From: Cupriavidus taiwanensis LMG 19424
GTDB taxonomy: Bacteria; Pseudomonadota; Gammaproteobacteria; Burkholderiales; Burkholderiaceae
Assembly: GCF_000069785.1 (NCBI RefSeq)
Contig: NC_010529.1
Coordinates: 382,894 to 446,893, forward strand
DNA: 64,000 bases
Reading direction: 5' to 3'
Shown piece after piece: positions 36,090 through 45,146 of the stretch. The number at the start of each line of letters is the position of its first letter. The stretch's first letter is position 1. The position numbers were made by a program, and so were the translations under genes. The notes beneath the pieces were generated by a model. The model did not search any database, was not told the DNA's origin, and saw only the letters and a program-made list of their open reading frames with translations.

Positions 36090-36440
36090 TATGCAGCCCA
36101 ATCTGTCGCCTGCTGAACAGTGAGCCAGTCCTGCAGGAACTGAGTCGGCGATTACGAAGGTGAGGGACGAATGACGACCACTGCGGTTATAGAACACTTC
36201 GATGTATTCGAACAGGTCCGCAGCGGCCTCACGTTGCGTCCGGTACCGCGTGGAAGGAGTTCGTTCGTTCTCCAAACTGTTGAAGAGCTCTTCGTCGGCG
36301 CGTCCCAACAATTTCCCCATGCCGGGCCTGCGGCGGAACCACGCCAACACATCCGCCACAAGGTCCGCCGTCATGCGCGCCTTGATGGACCAGCCCACGA
36401 CTTCCCGATTCAACAGATCCAGCACCAATTCAGTGCCGGC
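36090..36440 (-). pseudogene. IS3-family OrfB C-terminal remnant with internal deletion
   Basis: Reads VLDLLNREVVGWSIKARMTA, then skips the second catalytic Asp region (HSDRGSQY is missing) to ELFNSLENERTPSTRYRTQR, then YIEVFYNRSGRHSSLTF. The in-frame deletion removes the active site. Confidence 0.82.
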
Positions 36441-36514
36441 TAAATCAACCCGTCGCGAGATGCGATGGTGGCAAATTCTGGGAACTTCAGGGTAGAATCT
36501 CGCGCGTCGCTACA

Positions 36515-36602
36515 GGGCCGGACGCTGTGTTGGTTGCAGGCAGCGGACTCATAATCCGCCGGGGATATCCCACCGTGGGTTCGAATCCCACCCGGCCCAC
36601 CA
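36515..36602 (+). tRNA. tRNA-like gene, anticodon CAT, long variable arm
   Basis: 88 nt folding as a tRNA. Acceptor GGGCCGG/CCGGCCC (7 bp), anticodon stem GCGGA/TCCGC with loop CTCATAA (anticodon CAT), T arm GTGGG-TTCGAAT-CCCAC, encoded CCA. D arm GCT/GGC with a GG-containing loop (TTGGTT). The 15-nt variable region CGGGGATATCCCACC is that of class II tRNAs (Leu, Ser, Tyr), whereas Met and Ile2 tRNAs with CAT are class I. Base 8 is A instead of U. So it may be a non-standard decoder, a decayed Leu/Ser tRNA, or an integration-site relic. No other tRNA is near. Confidence 0.75.
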
Positions 36603-36689
36603 AGCGCGATATCTTTCATAGCTCTTCGACTCTTCGCCAGGAACGGCGATATCCAACCAATCTGTAGCTTCACGTTCTCGAAGCTATAA

Positions 36690-36960
36690 AGGCGCACGAC
36701 GGCCGCTGGACAGACAAACCAGGCACTGCGGGTATTGCATCGACCAAGTCTTCGAGGACAACCGAGTCGTGCCGATTGAAACCGATGACAGTCAGTGCCC
36801 GAGGAACGCCTTGCCGGTCTACGATGAGATGGCGTTTGCTGCCTAATCTGCCGCGATCTGTGTGGTTGGGCCCGGTATGCTCGGTGCTCGGGGCTGGCGC
36901 ATTGCTGCGCTGGCAAGCTTCGCCCGACTCCACTCATCCCAGGTTCGGCGCGCTCGCGAG
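36690..36960 (-). pseudogene. IS5-family (IS427 group) transposase remnant
   Basis: Contains HTGPNHTDRGRLGSKRHLIV, then RQGVPRALTVIGFNRHDSV and LVDAIPAVPGLS, the OrfB beginning of IS427-type transposases. Frameshifts on both sides; no catalytic second Asp. The following 36961-37387 shows no recognisable gene. Confidence 0.75.
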
Positions 36961-37387
36961 CAACACGGACGGTCTCTGTGCGCTTCACCTGGGAAAGCGT
37001 CGGCAACAGACAGACGCGCGCCACCCGCAGCAGGGTGCGGCTATAGCAGCGCGTGTCGCAAAAGTCGACTGTGGTCAACCACATCAAGTCACACCGGGGC
37101 AATATGTCCCTGTTCAGGGAGCGTTTGAACTGGCTGGCAATGACGAAGCCCGATCATAGCAGGAAGACCGCGCGCTTCGACGTCGGCTTGGGTCGACCCC
37201 GGAGCAGCTGCAGTAGCGGGCCGGCAGCAGCACTAGGAGTCGATATGTGTCAACAGGCAAGCACCTGCAATGTGCGTTGGTGCCCGTTACGCCGGGGTAC
37301 GGGGTGACAATTTGCATACTGGGCGGTAATCGCGCCTGAACTGCGATTTTCTCCGACGCAATTGAGGCGGCGCGGGCGCCAATCCCA

Positions 37388-37825
37388 TCATGACTTCGAA
37401 CTGTAAATCTTATCTATTAAATTCGCATAAGTGTCAGGGCTCACTCCAGATTTGCTTAGCCTTGCGCGCAAAGTCCTACCTTTGATTTTATTAATGCTAT
37501 TCTTGAGGTCCATTAAGCCTTGTAATTTCGGGGACTCCTTTACGTCCTTTGGCTGTTGCTCGACGAGAACGGCGACGGCATCAATTACTCTGCCTATTTG
37601 GCTTCCATAGCTGTGATCACGCGTGATTTCACGCTCCATATCCGGATCCGAGCTATTCTCCTTGTTGATGGTGATTGAATTGTTGGTAGTGCTATTGGTT
37701 GCGAACCAGCCCGGCAAAATCGGCTGGCAGAAAGTTGCAAATATCTGCGAAAACGCCTTCATGGTTTCCGCCATTGAGTCGATAAATTTGTCAGTATCAT
37801 TGGCATTTTTATCATGTGCACACAT
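37388..37825 (-). CDS. Hypothetical protein (AT-rich)
   Basis: 145 aa from ATG 37825 (MCAHDKNANDTDKF), preferred because GAGGT lies eight bases upstream; ATG 37840 is the alternative. Soluble, mostly helical by composition, with an Asn/Thr-rich middle (TNSTTNNSITINKENSS) and a basic C-terminal part (INKIKGRTLRARLSKSG). Low GC against the IS-rich surroundings suggests a foreign gene. Function unknown. Confidence 0.5.
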   Translation of the reverse strand: MCAHDKNANDTDKFIDSMAETMKAFSQIFATFCQPILPGWFATNSTTNNSITINKENSSDPDMEREITRDHSYGSQIGRVIDAVAVLVEQQPKDVKESPKLQGLMDLKNSINKIKGRTLRARLSKSGVSPDTYANLIDKIYSSKS

Positions 37826-37840
37826 ATTTGCATACCTCAT

Positions 37841-38573
37841 TTTCTATATAGCGGCTTGGACAATGTCTAGTGACTAATAAAGCAGGGATTGAGGTGGATA
37901 ATCCTCGGCTAAAACCGTGACCACCAACCCTGCAATGAAAGGATCGGCGTACCTCATCTGCTTTGCCCCAGTCCGCTCACGCAAACCTTATGCCAAATAG
38001 CGCAGCGTTCCGAGAGACGCTCGTAGGCGGACCCAAAACAAGGGGGGCCGCTGAAGATAGTGACGGTTCAGCGTCGATTTGACTCGCCCACAGACGGCTC
38101 AGCGAAGCAGGTGCCGATCTAGGCGCAGATAGGATTGAGAATGAAGGGAACGGAAATAGTGCGGCTGAGACTACGGAGTCTGCGGCCACAGGTCCCTTAT
38201 TCTCACATCTGCGGCAAGAATCGGCACAGTCATTCGAGCGATGCTATGTGCTGAAAGAATGCCCACATAATTCGTTGGCTTTGTCGAATTTCCGACGTCA
38301 CGATTGCATATTTGGGCACCTCGGTGCCGGCGCGCTTTTTGTTTCTAAGCCGCAGTGCATCGAAATCTTTGATGACAGGTCACCGACTCATCTGCTCATG
38401 TCAGGGCTATGAAGTCGCACAGTAAGCTATATAGGAGGGCAAACTCGTAGAGCGAGCCGACAAGGTTTGTGATTAGCCAGCGCCCAGATGGGGGCAGTGA
38501 TGATTCTACCTCCGGCTTTGGCAGATTCAGAAAGTGGCGGCGCGATTTTGGCAATGCACCGTTGTCTGATCAG
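37841..38573. other. Region without a recognised gene
   Basis: About 730 bp. No continuous frame with codon structure, no RNA gene, no IS terminus seen. It ends where the IS30 remnant begins. Confidence 0.35.
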
Positions 38574-39094
38574 TCAGTCCCGATTCGGCATCTCGCCGTC
38601 ATACTCGAGCAATTGGCCGGTCAGCGCAACAGCTTGATGGAATCGTTCAGCCGGTGTATCGAAGTTTAGTGCCTTGCGCGGGCGTTCGTGGAGCCGCCTG
38701 GCAATGGCATTGAGCTTGGCTTGCGAATAGATCGAGAGATCGGTTCCTTTCGGAAGGTACTGTCTCAAGAGCTCGTTGGTGTTTTCGTTCGTGCCGCGCT
38801 GCCAGGGATTTTGAGGTTCGCAGAAATAGACCCTGATATCGGTCGCGACAGTGAAGCTCTTGTGGCCAGCCATCTCTGTGCCGCGATCCCACGTCAGCGA
38901 TTTTGTAACAATTCCTGCTGTAGTTTGCCAGCGTGCTTGATCAGGGCGTTGACTACAGCCTCAGAGTCCTTGCTGGCAATCTTCACGAGCATCACGAACT
39001 TTGTCTGGCGTTCGACGAGTGTTGCAATCTGGCTGTTGGCGCTGCCGACAGCAGATCGCCTTCCCAGTGTCCAGGCATCGCGCGATCCTCTGCC
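38574..39094 (-). pseudogene. IS30-family transposase remnant
   Basis: Pieces in two frames: SQIATLVERQTKFVMLVKIA, then ALIKHAGKLQQEL (38894-39094), and MAGHKSFTVATDIRVYFCEP, then QRGTNENTNELLRQYLPKGT and LNAIARRLHERPRKALNF (38574-38873). These are the core and C-terminus of an IS30 transposase with a frameshift near 38890. The N-terminal HTH half has been replaced by the sequence of the next entry. Confidence 0.82.
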
Positions 39095-39265
39095 GTATGG
39101 AAGGCCTGATTCAGGGTCGCATGTCATGACAACGCCACTTACCGCGATATCTTTGGCCATCGGTTGGACGAACACCTCGTCGGATGGCAATAGGGTGCCG
39201 TACGAAGAGAACACATCATCTATTGCTTGAATCAGTTGCTCATCGGTACGGACATTTAATACAGC
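39095..39265 (-). pseudogene. Fragment of a PEP/pyruvate-binding enzyme fused to IS30
   Basis: 57 codons: NVRTDEQLIQAIDDVFSSYG, TLLPSDEVFVQPMAKDIAVS, GVVMTCDPESGLPY. This resembles the ATP-grasp (PPDK_N) domain of PEP synthase or pyruvate phosphate dikinase-like enzymes, where 'Q.M...D.SGV..T.DP..G' recurs. It is in frame with IS30 codons on its downstream side. Family by eye, moderately sure. Confidence 0.55.
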
Positions 39266-39573
39266 GGTCTGCCATGCTGACGGGTGACCCGATCGATGAC
39301 CGAAAAGCTGAGCCCGGGTGTGGCAAAAGTACTCAAACGGTTGGCGGAGGAAAGATGCTGCGCGACAAGGATTATCGGCCCACCTTCGATCGTCTTTTCG
39401 TAACCCTTCCCGGCCAGTCGGCTCGGCCAGTTCGAATGGCTGCAATGGCCGATCTTCTTCAGGTTGCGGTCATCAAAGGCGGCGTAATGGTAAGCGACCG
39501 AGAAACGGCGTCCTAGTTTTGTAGGGTGAGTCTTGGCAGGCTTGCGTCCGCAAACACTTTGCGGACGCAAACC

Positions 39574-40032
39574 ATGATCACTGACGATATTGATGTTGAC
39601 TGCTTTCCACTGCGAGTAGTGCGTGTCCGGCGCAATGGGAAACGCGATTACGAGCCGGTGGCCAAGCGGCGTTTGATTGAGCTGTGTCTTCGGCCTGGCG
39701 CATCGGTGGCAGGCATGGCGCTCAAGGCTCAAGTCAATGCCAATCAACTGCGCAAATGGATTCGGCTGCATCGGGAATCGAGGGCAGTGGAACACGGTTC
39801 GCTGGCGGCGTTCGTGCCGGTTGTTCAGGGAATCCGATCCCCTGAAGTCGAAGCTGTGGTCACTGCGCCGCGTCGCACGACGGCCGTGGCAGTTGAACCG
39901 CAACCTCAGCCGTCGCGATCAGTCGCGCTGCTGAGTGCGAAGTTGCCAAACGGCGTAGCGATTGAGCTCGCATGCGGTGAGCGTGACGGTGAACTCGTAA
40001 AGGCGATGATCGAAGCGTTGGGGGCGAGCTGA
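39574..40032 (+). CDS. tnpA: IS66 TnpA (copy 2)
   Basis: 152 aa from ATG 39574 (MITDDIDVDCFPLRVV); the frame is open further upstream to 39526. Contains RRLIELCLRPGASVAGMALK, then VNANQLRKWIRLHRES, a TnpA HTH of a different IS66 lineage from copy 1. Stop overlaps the tnpB start. Confidence 0.88.
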   Translation: MITDDIDVDCFPLRVVRVRRNGKRDYEPVAKRRLIELCLRPGASVAGMALKAQVNANQLRKWIRLHRESRAVEHGSLAAFVPVVQGIRSPEVEAVVTAPRRTTAVAVEPQPQPSRSVALLSAKLPNGVAIELACGERDGELVKAMIEALGAS

Positions 40033-40382
40033 TGTTCCGCTTCGACGAAGGGCTGAAGGTCTACCTGCACCGGGAAGCTGTGGATTTCCGCAAGAGTATC
40101 AATGGTCTGTCGGCGCTGGTCGAGCAGTCGCTGGGGCTCGATCCGTTCGCACAAGCGGTCTACGTGTTTCGCAATCGACGAGCCGATAGGATCAAGCTGC
40201 TTGGCTGGGACCGGAACGGATATTGGCTCTTTTTGAAACGACTTGAGGCAGACCGTTTTGCTTGGCCGCGTGGGGCGGCAGTGGCGACGCTCTCGGTCGA
40301 GCAACTTCACTGGCTGCTGGACGGCATCGACATCAGTGCCGTCCAGCGGCACCCGCCGCGACATTACCAACGGGCCGTGTGA
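40032..40382 (+). CDS. tnpB: IS66 TnpB (copy 2)
   Basis: 116 aa: FDEGLKVYLHREAVDFRKSI, then AVYVFRNRRADRIKLLGWDR and FLKRLEADRFAWPR. Intact IS66 Orf2. Confidence 0.92.
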   Translation: MFRFDEGLKVYLHREAVDFRKSINGLSALVEQSLGLDPFAQAVYVFRNRRADRIKLLGWDRNGYWLFLKRLEADRFAWPRGAAVATLSVEQLHWLLDGIDISAVQRHPPRHYQRAV

Positions 40383-40389
40383 ACGCTGC

Positions 40390-40787
40390 ATGACATCGAC
40401 GGTCAAATCCGCCATGTCGTCAACGCCTGTCACGATTACCGCCGCGGAACTCCAGCTCTTGCGCAATGCCGCCAAGGAGCGCGATGCGCTCAAAGGCAAA
40501 CTGCGCGTGGTGACGGTCGAGCGTGACCTGCTGCTCGAGAGGCTCAAGGCCTTCCAGCGCAAGCTGTTCGGCGCCACGAGCGAGGTTCGGGGATCGCAGC
40601 AGAAGGACCTGTTCCTCAATGAAGCCGAGACGCTGGCGCCAACGGCGGCGACACTTCCGGCACAGGAAGAAGAAGGTACGCCAGAGATTGAGGTGGCCGG
40701 TCACAAGCGCAAGAAGCGCGGCCGCAAGCCGTTGGACCCGGCGCTTCCCCGCGTGCCAATGCGCCACGAACTGCCGGAGTCAGAGCG
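40390..40787 (+). pseudogene. tnpC: IS66 TnpC N-terminal fragment (copy 2)
   Basis: About 132 codons from ATG 40390: coiled coil (ELQLLRNAAKERDALKGKLR), then KLFGATSEVRG and the KKRGRKPLDPALPRV linker, ending at LPESERD where IS5 begins. Confidence 0.88.
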
Positions 40788-41975
40788 GGATTACTGCAAC
40801 TGCGGACGGATTTGTCCCAGCGAGCGCATGCGCACGATGTGGTAGGCGGCCATGCTCAGCACAAACATCTGATCGACTTTCTTCAGACCGCGCACCATCA
40901 CCTGACGCATGCGCCCCACGGTCTTGACCCACCCGAAGCCCTGTTCGATCAGCTTGCGCTTTTGTTGCGAGACGGCATAACCGGCGCTGGAAGCAATGGC
41001 ATCAGGAACGGCCGAGCGACGACCCGATGTGTTCTGCGCCACGTGGGGCGTCACCTTCATTTCCAGGCAGGCCTCAATGAACTCGTGCGCGTCATAGCCC
41101 TTGTCCGCGCCCACGGTGACTTCCACATTCAGGTCTTCAATCACCTGCCTGGCATCGTTAAGCATGACCTTTGCGGCCTCCCGCTCGGCGTGTCCGTCCG
41201 CCTTGGTCACCATGGCGCTAACCACCAGGCCATGGCGGTTGTCGCTCAGGGTATGACCCATGTAGCGCAGCTCACTGGATGTCTTGCCCTTGCGGTAGAG
41301 CTTGGCATCGGGATCGGTCTTGGATTCGTGTGTCTCGTTGCTGCGCTTGCGACCTTTGAAGTTGCCGCCGGCGTCATCGTCTTGGTCGTCGCCATCCTTG
41401 CGCACGAAGCTCTTGTGGCCTGCCCACGCCTGTATCAGCGTGCCGTCCACGCTGAAGTGCTCACCCGACAGCCAGTTCTTCTTCTGCGCGATGGCCAGCA
41501 CCTCGTTGAAAAACTGGATCACCGCATCATGCTTGATCAGTCGCTCGCGGTTCTTGGTGAAGACCGTGGGCACCCAAACTGAGTCGTCCATCGACAGCCC
41601 GATGAACCAGCGAAACAGCAGGTTGTATTGCGTCTGCTCCATGAGCTGGCGCTCAGAGCGAATGCTGTAGAGCACCTGCAGCAGCATGGCCCGCAGCAAC
41701 TTCTCCGGCGCGATACTGGGGCGGCCACCCTTGATATCGGCCTCGTACATCTGCGCGAACAGCCGGTCCATCTTCACCAGCGCCTGGTTGGCCATAGTCC
41801 GGATCGAGCGCAGCGGATGGGACTGCGGCACGAAATCCTCCAGCCTCCGCATAGTGAACAAGCTTTCCGTGAAGGTATCTGCGCCGCGCATGAATGTGGG
41901 ATTGGATGGGATCCTCAAAGCAACGCTTCAGCCAGTCGTCGCGCTGACGTCCGCTGGAGGTATTTCAGCGGCCTG
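40788..41975 (-). mobile_element. IS5-family element (375-aa type), copy 4, one end lost
   Basis: Right end CAGGCCGCTGAAATACC (reversed) at 41975, followed by TTAA. The other side is cut exactly at the transposase stop codon region (40788), so the ~140 bp beyond the gene are missing. Sits at the centre of the inverted IS66 pair. Confidence 0.88.
40791..41918 (-). CDS. IS5-family transposase (375 aa), copy 4
   Basis: Complete frame, nearly identical to the protein at 1210 (Ile for Val in YHIVRMRS). The element lacks one terminus, so only trans action is possible. Confidence 0.93.
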   Translation of the reverse strand: MRIPSNPTFMRGADTFTESLFTMRRLEDFVPQSHPLRSIRTMANQALVKMDRLFAQMYEADIKGGRPSIAPEKLLRAMLLQVLYSIRSERQLMEQTQYNLLFRWFIGLSMDDSVWVPTVFTKNRERLIKHDAVIQFFNEVLAIAQKKNWLSGEHFSVDGTLIQAWAGHKSFVRKDGDDQDDDAGGNFKGRKRSNETHESKTDPDAKLYRKGKTSSELRYMGHTLSDNRHGLVVSAMVTKADGHAEREAAKVMLNDARQVIEDLNVEVTVGADKGYDAHEFIEACLEMKVTPHVAQNTSGRRSAVPDAIASSAGYAVSQQKRKLIEQGFGWVKTVGRMRQVMVRGLKKVDQMFVLSMAAYHIVRMRSLGQIRPQLQ

Positions 41976-42133
41976 TTAAGCCTCTCGAGCAGCAGGTCAC
42001 GCTCGACCGTCACCACGCGCAACTCGCCTTTGAGCGCATCGCGCTCCTTGGCGGCATTGCGCAAGAGCTGGAGTTCCGCAGCGGTAATCGTGACAGGCGT
42101 TGACGACATGACGGATTTGACCGTCGCTGTCAT
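41976..42133 (-). pseudogene. tnpC: IS66 TnpC N-terminal stub (copy 3)
   Basis: From ATG 42133 (MTATVKSVMSSTPVTITAAE) to LLLERL, then IS5. Compared with copy 2 this side would have continued in the same frame, so the IS5 or a rearrangement ended it. Confidence 0.85.
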
Positions 42134-42140
42134 GCAGCGT

Positions 42141-42235
42141 TCACACGGCCCGTTGGTAATGTCGCGGTGGATGCCGCTGGATGGCACTGATGTCAATGCC
42201 GTCCAGCAGCCAGTGAAGTTGCTCGACCGAGAGAG
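42141..42235 (-). pseudogene. tnpB: IS66 TnpB C-terminal part (copy 3)
   Basis: SVEQLHWLLDGIDISAIQRH and the end PPRHYQRAV; the rest of tnpB lies at 45147-45411 on the far side of the IS256. Confidence 0.87.
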
Positions 42236-42287
42236 GACCTGTCAGAAATTTTGTGTTTAGGGCATAACATGTCGCCAAGGAGCATGT

Positions 42288-43339
42288 ATGCCACGCAAAA
42301 CCAAGACCAGCCAGGCCGCCGACCGTGAGCTGCCGAGCATTCCCGAGGACCTGATCGCTCATTTCGTAAAAGGCCCGATGACCGCCGAGGCGGTGCAGGA
42401 CGCCTCGATGGCGTTCAAGAAGGCCCTGATCGAGCGCGCCCTGGGGGCCGAGCTCGGCCATCATCTGGGCTACCCGGCTGGCGCCGAGCGCCCGGCCGGC
42501 ACGGCCAACCAGCGCAATGGCAAGAGCGCCAAGACGGTTCTGACCGACGACGGGCCGCTGCGGTTAGACATCCCTCGCGATCGCGACGGCAGCTTTGATC
42601 CGATCCTGATTCCCAAGCACGAGCGGCGCTTCACCGGGTTCGACGACAAGATCATCGCCATGTATGCGCGCGGCATGACCTTGCGCGAGATCCAGGCGTT
42701 TCTGGCCGAACAGTACAGCACCGAGGTCTCGCCCGAGTTCATCAGTTCGGTGACCGATGCGGTCATGGACGAGGTGACCGCCTGGCAGGCCCGTCCGCTG
42801 GAGGTGATGTACCCGGTGGTGTTCTTCGACGCGCTGCGGGTCAAGATGCGCGAGGACGGCGTGGTGCGCAACAAGGCCGTCTACCTGGCCTTGGGCGTGC
42901 TGCCCGACGGCACGCGCGACATCCTGGGCCTGTGGATCGAGACTACCGAAGGCGCCAAGTTCTGGATGAAGGTGTTCAACGACCTGAAGACCCGGGGTAC
43001 CCAAGACATCCTGATCGCGGTGACCGATGGCCTTAAGGGCATGGAACAGGCCCTGGCCGCGGTGTTCCCGAACACCACCCTGCAGACCTGCATCGTGCAT
43101 CTGATCCGCAACAGCCTGGAGTACGCCAACTGGAAGGAGCGCCGCGCCGTGGCGGCGGCGCTCAAGCCCGTGTACACGGCCCCCACCGTCGAGGCCGCGC
43201 TGGCCGAGTTGGCGGCCTTCGAGAACGGGGAATGGGGTCGGCGGTATGCACCGATCGGCGCATCCTGGCGTCGCGCCTGGGATCAGGTGATCCCGTTCTT
43301 TACGTTCCCGCCGGCGATCCGCAAGATCATTTACACGAC
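42288..43339 (+). pseudogene. IS256-family transposase, N-terminal part
   Basis: About 350 codons: MPRKTKTSQAADRELPSIPE, then LRLDIPRDRDGSFDPILIPK, first Asp in VVFFDALRVKM, second Asp in LIAVTDGLKGMEQAL and the CIVHLIRNS motif. The frame breaks at IRKIIYTT, where the IS110 enters. It lacks the catalytic Glu, which lies in the NAIES...R segment on the other side. Confidence 0.9.
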
Positions 43340-43377
43340 GGATGAAGTTGACAAGCGCGTGGTGTGCTTTCGCTCGT

Positions 43378-44616
43378 TTATGGCGTCCGTATTGGTGGCC
43401 ACGGAGCGCGTACCGCACTTGCCTGCGGTCGCGCTTGCTTCCAGCGCGAGAACAGCCGTTGGTAAGCGTGCTCAGCTTGTTCGCCTGCCGCACGCTCCAG
43501 ATCCCGGACGGACTTCAGATTGTAGGCGGCGGCAGACCCCTTGCGGCTACCGCGACGCGCAGGCATGCCTGCCTGCAGTTCCAGCTCACGGGTCTTGCGC
43601 GCAGTCAGCGCCGGGCGATCCCAGGCGAAGGCTTCGTTACGCGTGAGGACGTGCCACACGATGATCGCCACCTTGCGTGCCGTGGCAACAGCCGCGATCT
43701 GCTGACCGCGACGATCCCGGATACGAAGGAAGAAGGCTCGGACGGGGCCGGCCGTTTGGGCTGCGGCCCAGGCAGCGTCGACCAGCATGGCACGCGCATA
43801 GGAACGTCCGCGCTTGCTGATGTGTCCGTGCTTTGCTGGCTGCAAGCCGGATTGGTAGACCGAAGGATTGAGGCCAAAGTAGCTGACCAGTTTCTGCGGC
43901 GAACGAAAGCGAGCGATATCGCCAATGGCCGAGATCAACCCGATCGCAACGGTGGTGTTGATGCCGGTGATGGTCAGCAGCTTGCGCAGCCTGTCGTCCT
44001 GAATAGCGGATTGGGCCAGGACGCGCTCAACCTGCTGCAGATTCTCTGCCAGCCTGTCGAGCTCATGCAACCGCTGGTCAATCCCGATGCGCTCGTCCAT
44101 GGGTAGCGGCTGAAGGCTCAGCCAGGCCCGCCCTTTCTTGCCAAACAGGTCTGTCGCAGGACACCGTGCGATGAGATGTGCGGCAAGGACAGCGTGAATC
44201 TCATTCTTGAGCCGCGTCCGCTGCCGCACGATCTGGGCGCGGCGCGACACCTGCCGTCGCATCGCTTGCGTGGCCTCGTCTGGAATCCACACCTCGGGCA
44301 GGAAGCCACTCGCATAGAGTTGCGCAAGGATCGCGGCATCGATCTTATCCGTCTTGACGCGCGCTTCTGCGATCAGGCGGACTTGCAACGGGTTGGCGAC
44401 AATCACTTTGCCGACATGACCTGTCAGCACGTTCGCGATGGCGATCGTGTTGCCGGTCGCCTCGAGTACCACGTGGTCGTCGGGCTTTAGCTTGGCAGCA
44501 AAGTGTTCCAGCTCGTCGCGTCGCAGTCCGACGCGCCCGCCGGCGCGTAGCCGGCCATTCTCCAAATAGGCGATCTCGGCCACCGATCGCGATACATCCA
44601 GTCCTATCACTCGCAT
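43378..44616 (-). CDS. IS110-family transposase (DEDD/serine recombinase)
   Basis: 412 aa from ATG 44616 (MRVIGLDVSRSVAEIAYLEN). RuvC-like DEDD domain: Asp in GLDVSRS, Glu in VVLEATGN, KTDKIDAAILAQL. The C-terminal transposase_20 domain contains LLTITGINTTVAIGLISAIG and KLVSYFGLNPSVYQSG...KRGRSYAR. A longer-than-usual basic tail follows (PARRGSRKGSAAAYN). Intact, probably active. Confidence 0.94.
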   Translation of the reverse strand: MRVIGLDVSRSVAEIAYLENGRLRAGGRVGLRRDELEHFAAKLKPDDHVVLEATGNTIAIANVLTGHVGKVIVANPLQVRLIAEARVKTDKIDAAILAQLYASGFLPEVWIPDEATQAMRRQVSRRAQIVRQRTRLKNEIHAVLAAHLIARCPATDLFGKKGRAWLSLQPLPMDERIGIDQRLHELDRLAENLQQVERVLAQSAIQDDRLRKLLTITGINTTVAIGLISAIGDIARFRSPQKLVSYFGLNPSVYQSGLQPAKHGHISKRGRSYARAMLVDAAWAAAQTAGPVRAFFLRIRDRRGQQIAAVATARKVAIIVWHVLTRNEAFAWDRPALTARKTRELELQAGMPARRGSRKGSAAAYNLKSVRDLERAAGEQAEHAYQRLFSRWKQARPQASAVRAPWPPIRTP

Positions 44617-44864
44617 TGGCGTCTCCCATGGGAAACATCGCAAATGGGAGCCGGTGGGACAGCACGACAACTACGGATTCGCGCTCGCAGCGCAACCGGG
44701 CGGGTCGCAGGGGCGGCCAACTACTAACACGAGCTCGCAGCTCAACGTATATGAACGGCCTGCCCACCCGAAGTGCTCCCCGGTGCCCCTGTCCCGGATG
44801 GTCGAACCATACACCAAGTTACACGGTGAGGAGAGGAAGGGCACCGGTTCCTATCATGCCGGTT
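44617..44864 (-). ncRNA. Candidate IS110 bridge RNA region
   Basis: The 248-bp non-coding end upstream of the recombinase has the position and size of the region that encodes the bridge RNA in IS110-group elements (IS621 type). Short repeated and complementary words (e.g. GAGCTCGCAGCTCAACG, GGGCACCGG/CCGGTGCCCC) suggest stem-loops. A target-binding loop should match the IS256 sequence around ATTTACACG-AC-CAACGCG. Inferred from architecture; not folded. Confidence 0.45.
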
Positions 44865-45074
44865 ACCAACGCGATCGAGAGCATCAACGCGCAGCTGCGC
44901 AAGATCATCAAGACGCGCGGTCACTTCCCCAGCGACGAGGCGGCGACCAAGCTGCTGTGGCTGGCGCTGCGAAACATCACGGTGAAGTGGGGCAGTTCAA
45001 CCCATGACTGGAAGGCTGCCATGAACCAGTTTGCGATCCTCTACGAGGAACGCTTCACCCACCCTTATCGTTAA
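44865..45074 (+). pseudogene. IS256-family transposase, C-terminal part
   Basis: Resumes with TNAIESINAQLRKIIKTRGH, then KLLWLALRNITVKW and WKAAMNQFAILYEERF. Joined to 42288-43339 across the IS110 it gives an intact IS256 transposase of ~420 aa. Confidence 0.9.
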
Positions 45075-45146
45075 GATATTGCTGGCTCACCGTTCCATCG
45101 ACGGTGAGCCTTTACCTGCCCTGCACACAAAAAAACTGACAGGCCC

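Larger units (their letters stand above)
39490..40787 (+). mobile_element. IS66-family element (copy 2), 3'-truncated
   Basis: Terminus GTAAGCGACCGAGAAACGG at 39490. tnpA and tnpB are complete; tnpC is cut at 40787 by an IS5 in opposite orientation. The same IS66 occurs in inverted orientation at 41976-45953, making a large inverted repeat around the IS5. Confidence 0.88.
43340..44864 (-). mobile_element. IS110-family element inside IS256
   Basis: Restoring the IS256 words ATTTACACG-AC-CAACGCG shows that only the dinucleotide AC (43338-43339 and 44865-44866) is shared by both junctions, as expected for the 2-bp core of IS110 recombination. No inverted repeats, also as expected. The non-coding end upstream of the recombinase is ~250 bp, while the downstream end is ~38 bp. 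Confidence 0.85.
42236..45146 (+). mobile_element. IS256-family element, split by IS110
   Basis: Termini GACCTGTCAGAAATTTT and, reversed, GGCCTGTCAGTTTTTTT. Flanked by a 9-bp duplication CCGAGAGAG in tnpB of the IS66; IS256 members make 8-9 bp duplications. An IS110 occupies 43340-44864. Confidence 0.9.

Noticed and set aside
36440..37102. A 220-codon minus-strand open frame
   Set aside because: Its end (GGIRTHGGISPADYESAA-type) is the antisense of the tRNA-like gene, a well-known false ORF, and the rest overlaps an IS427 remnant in antisense.
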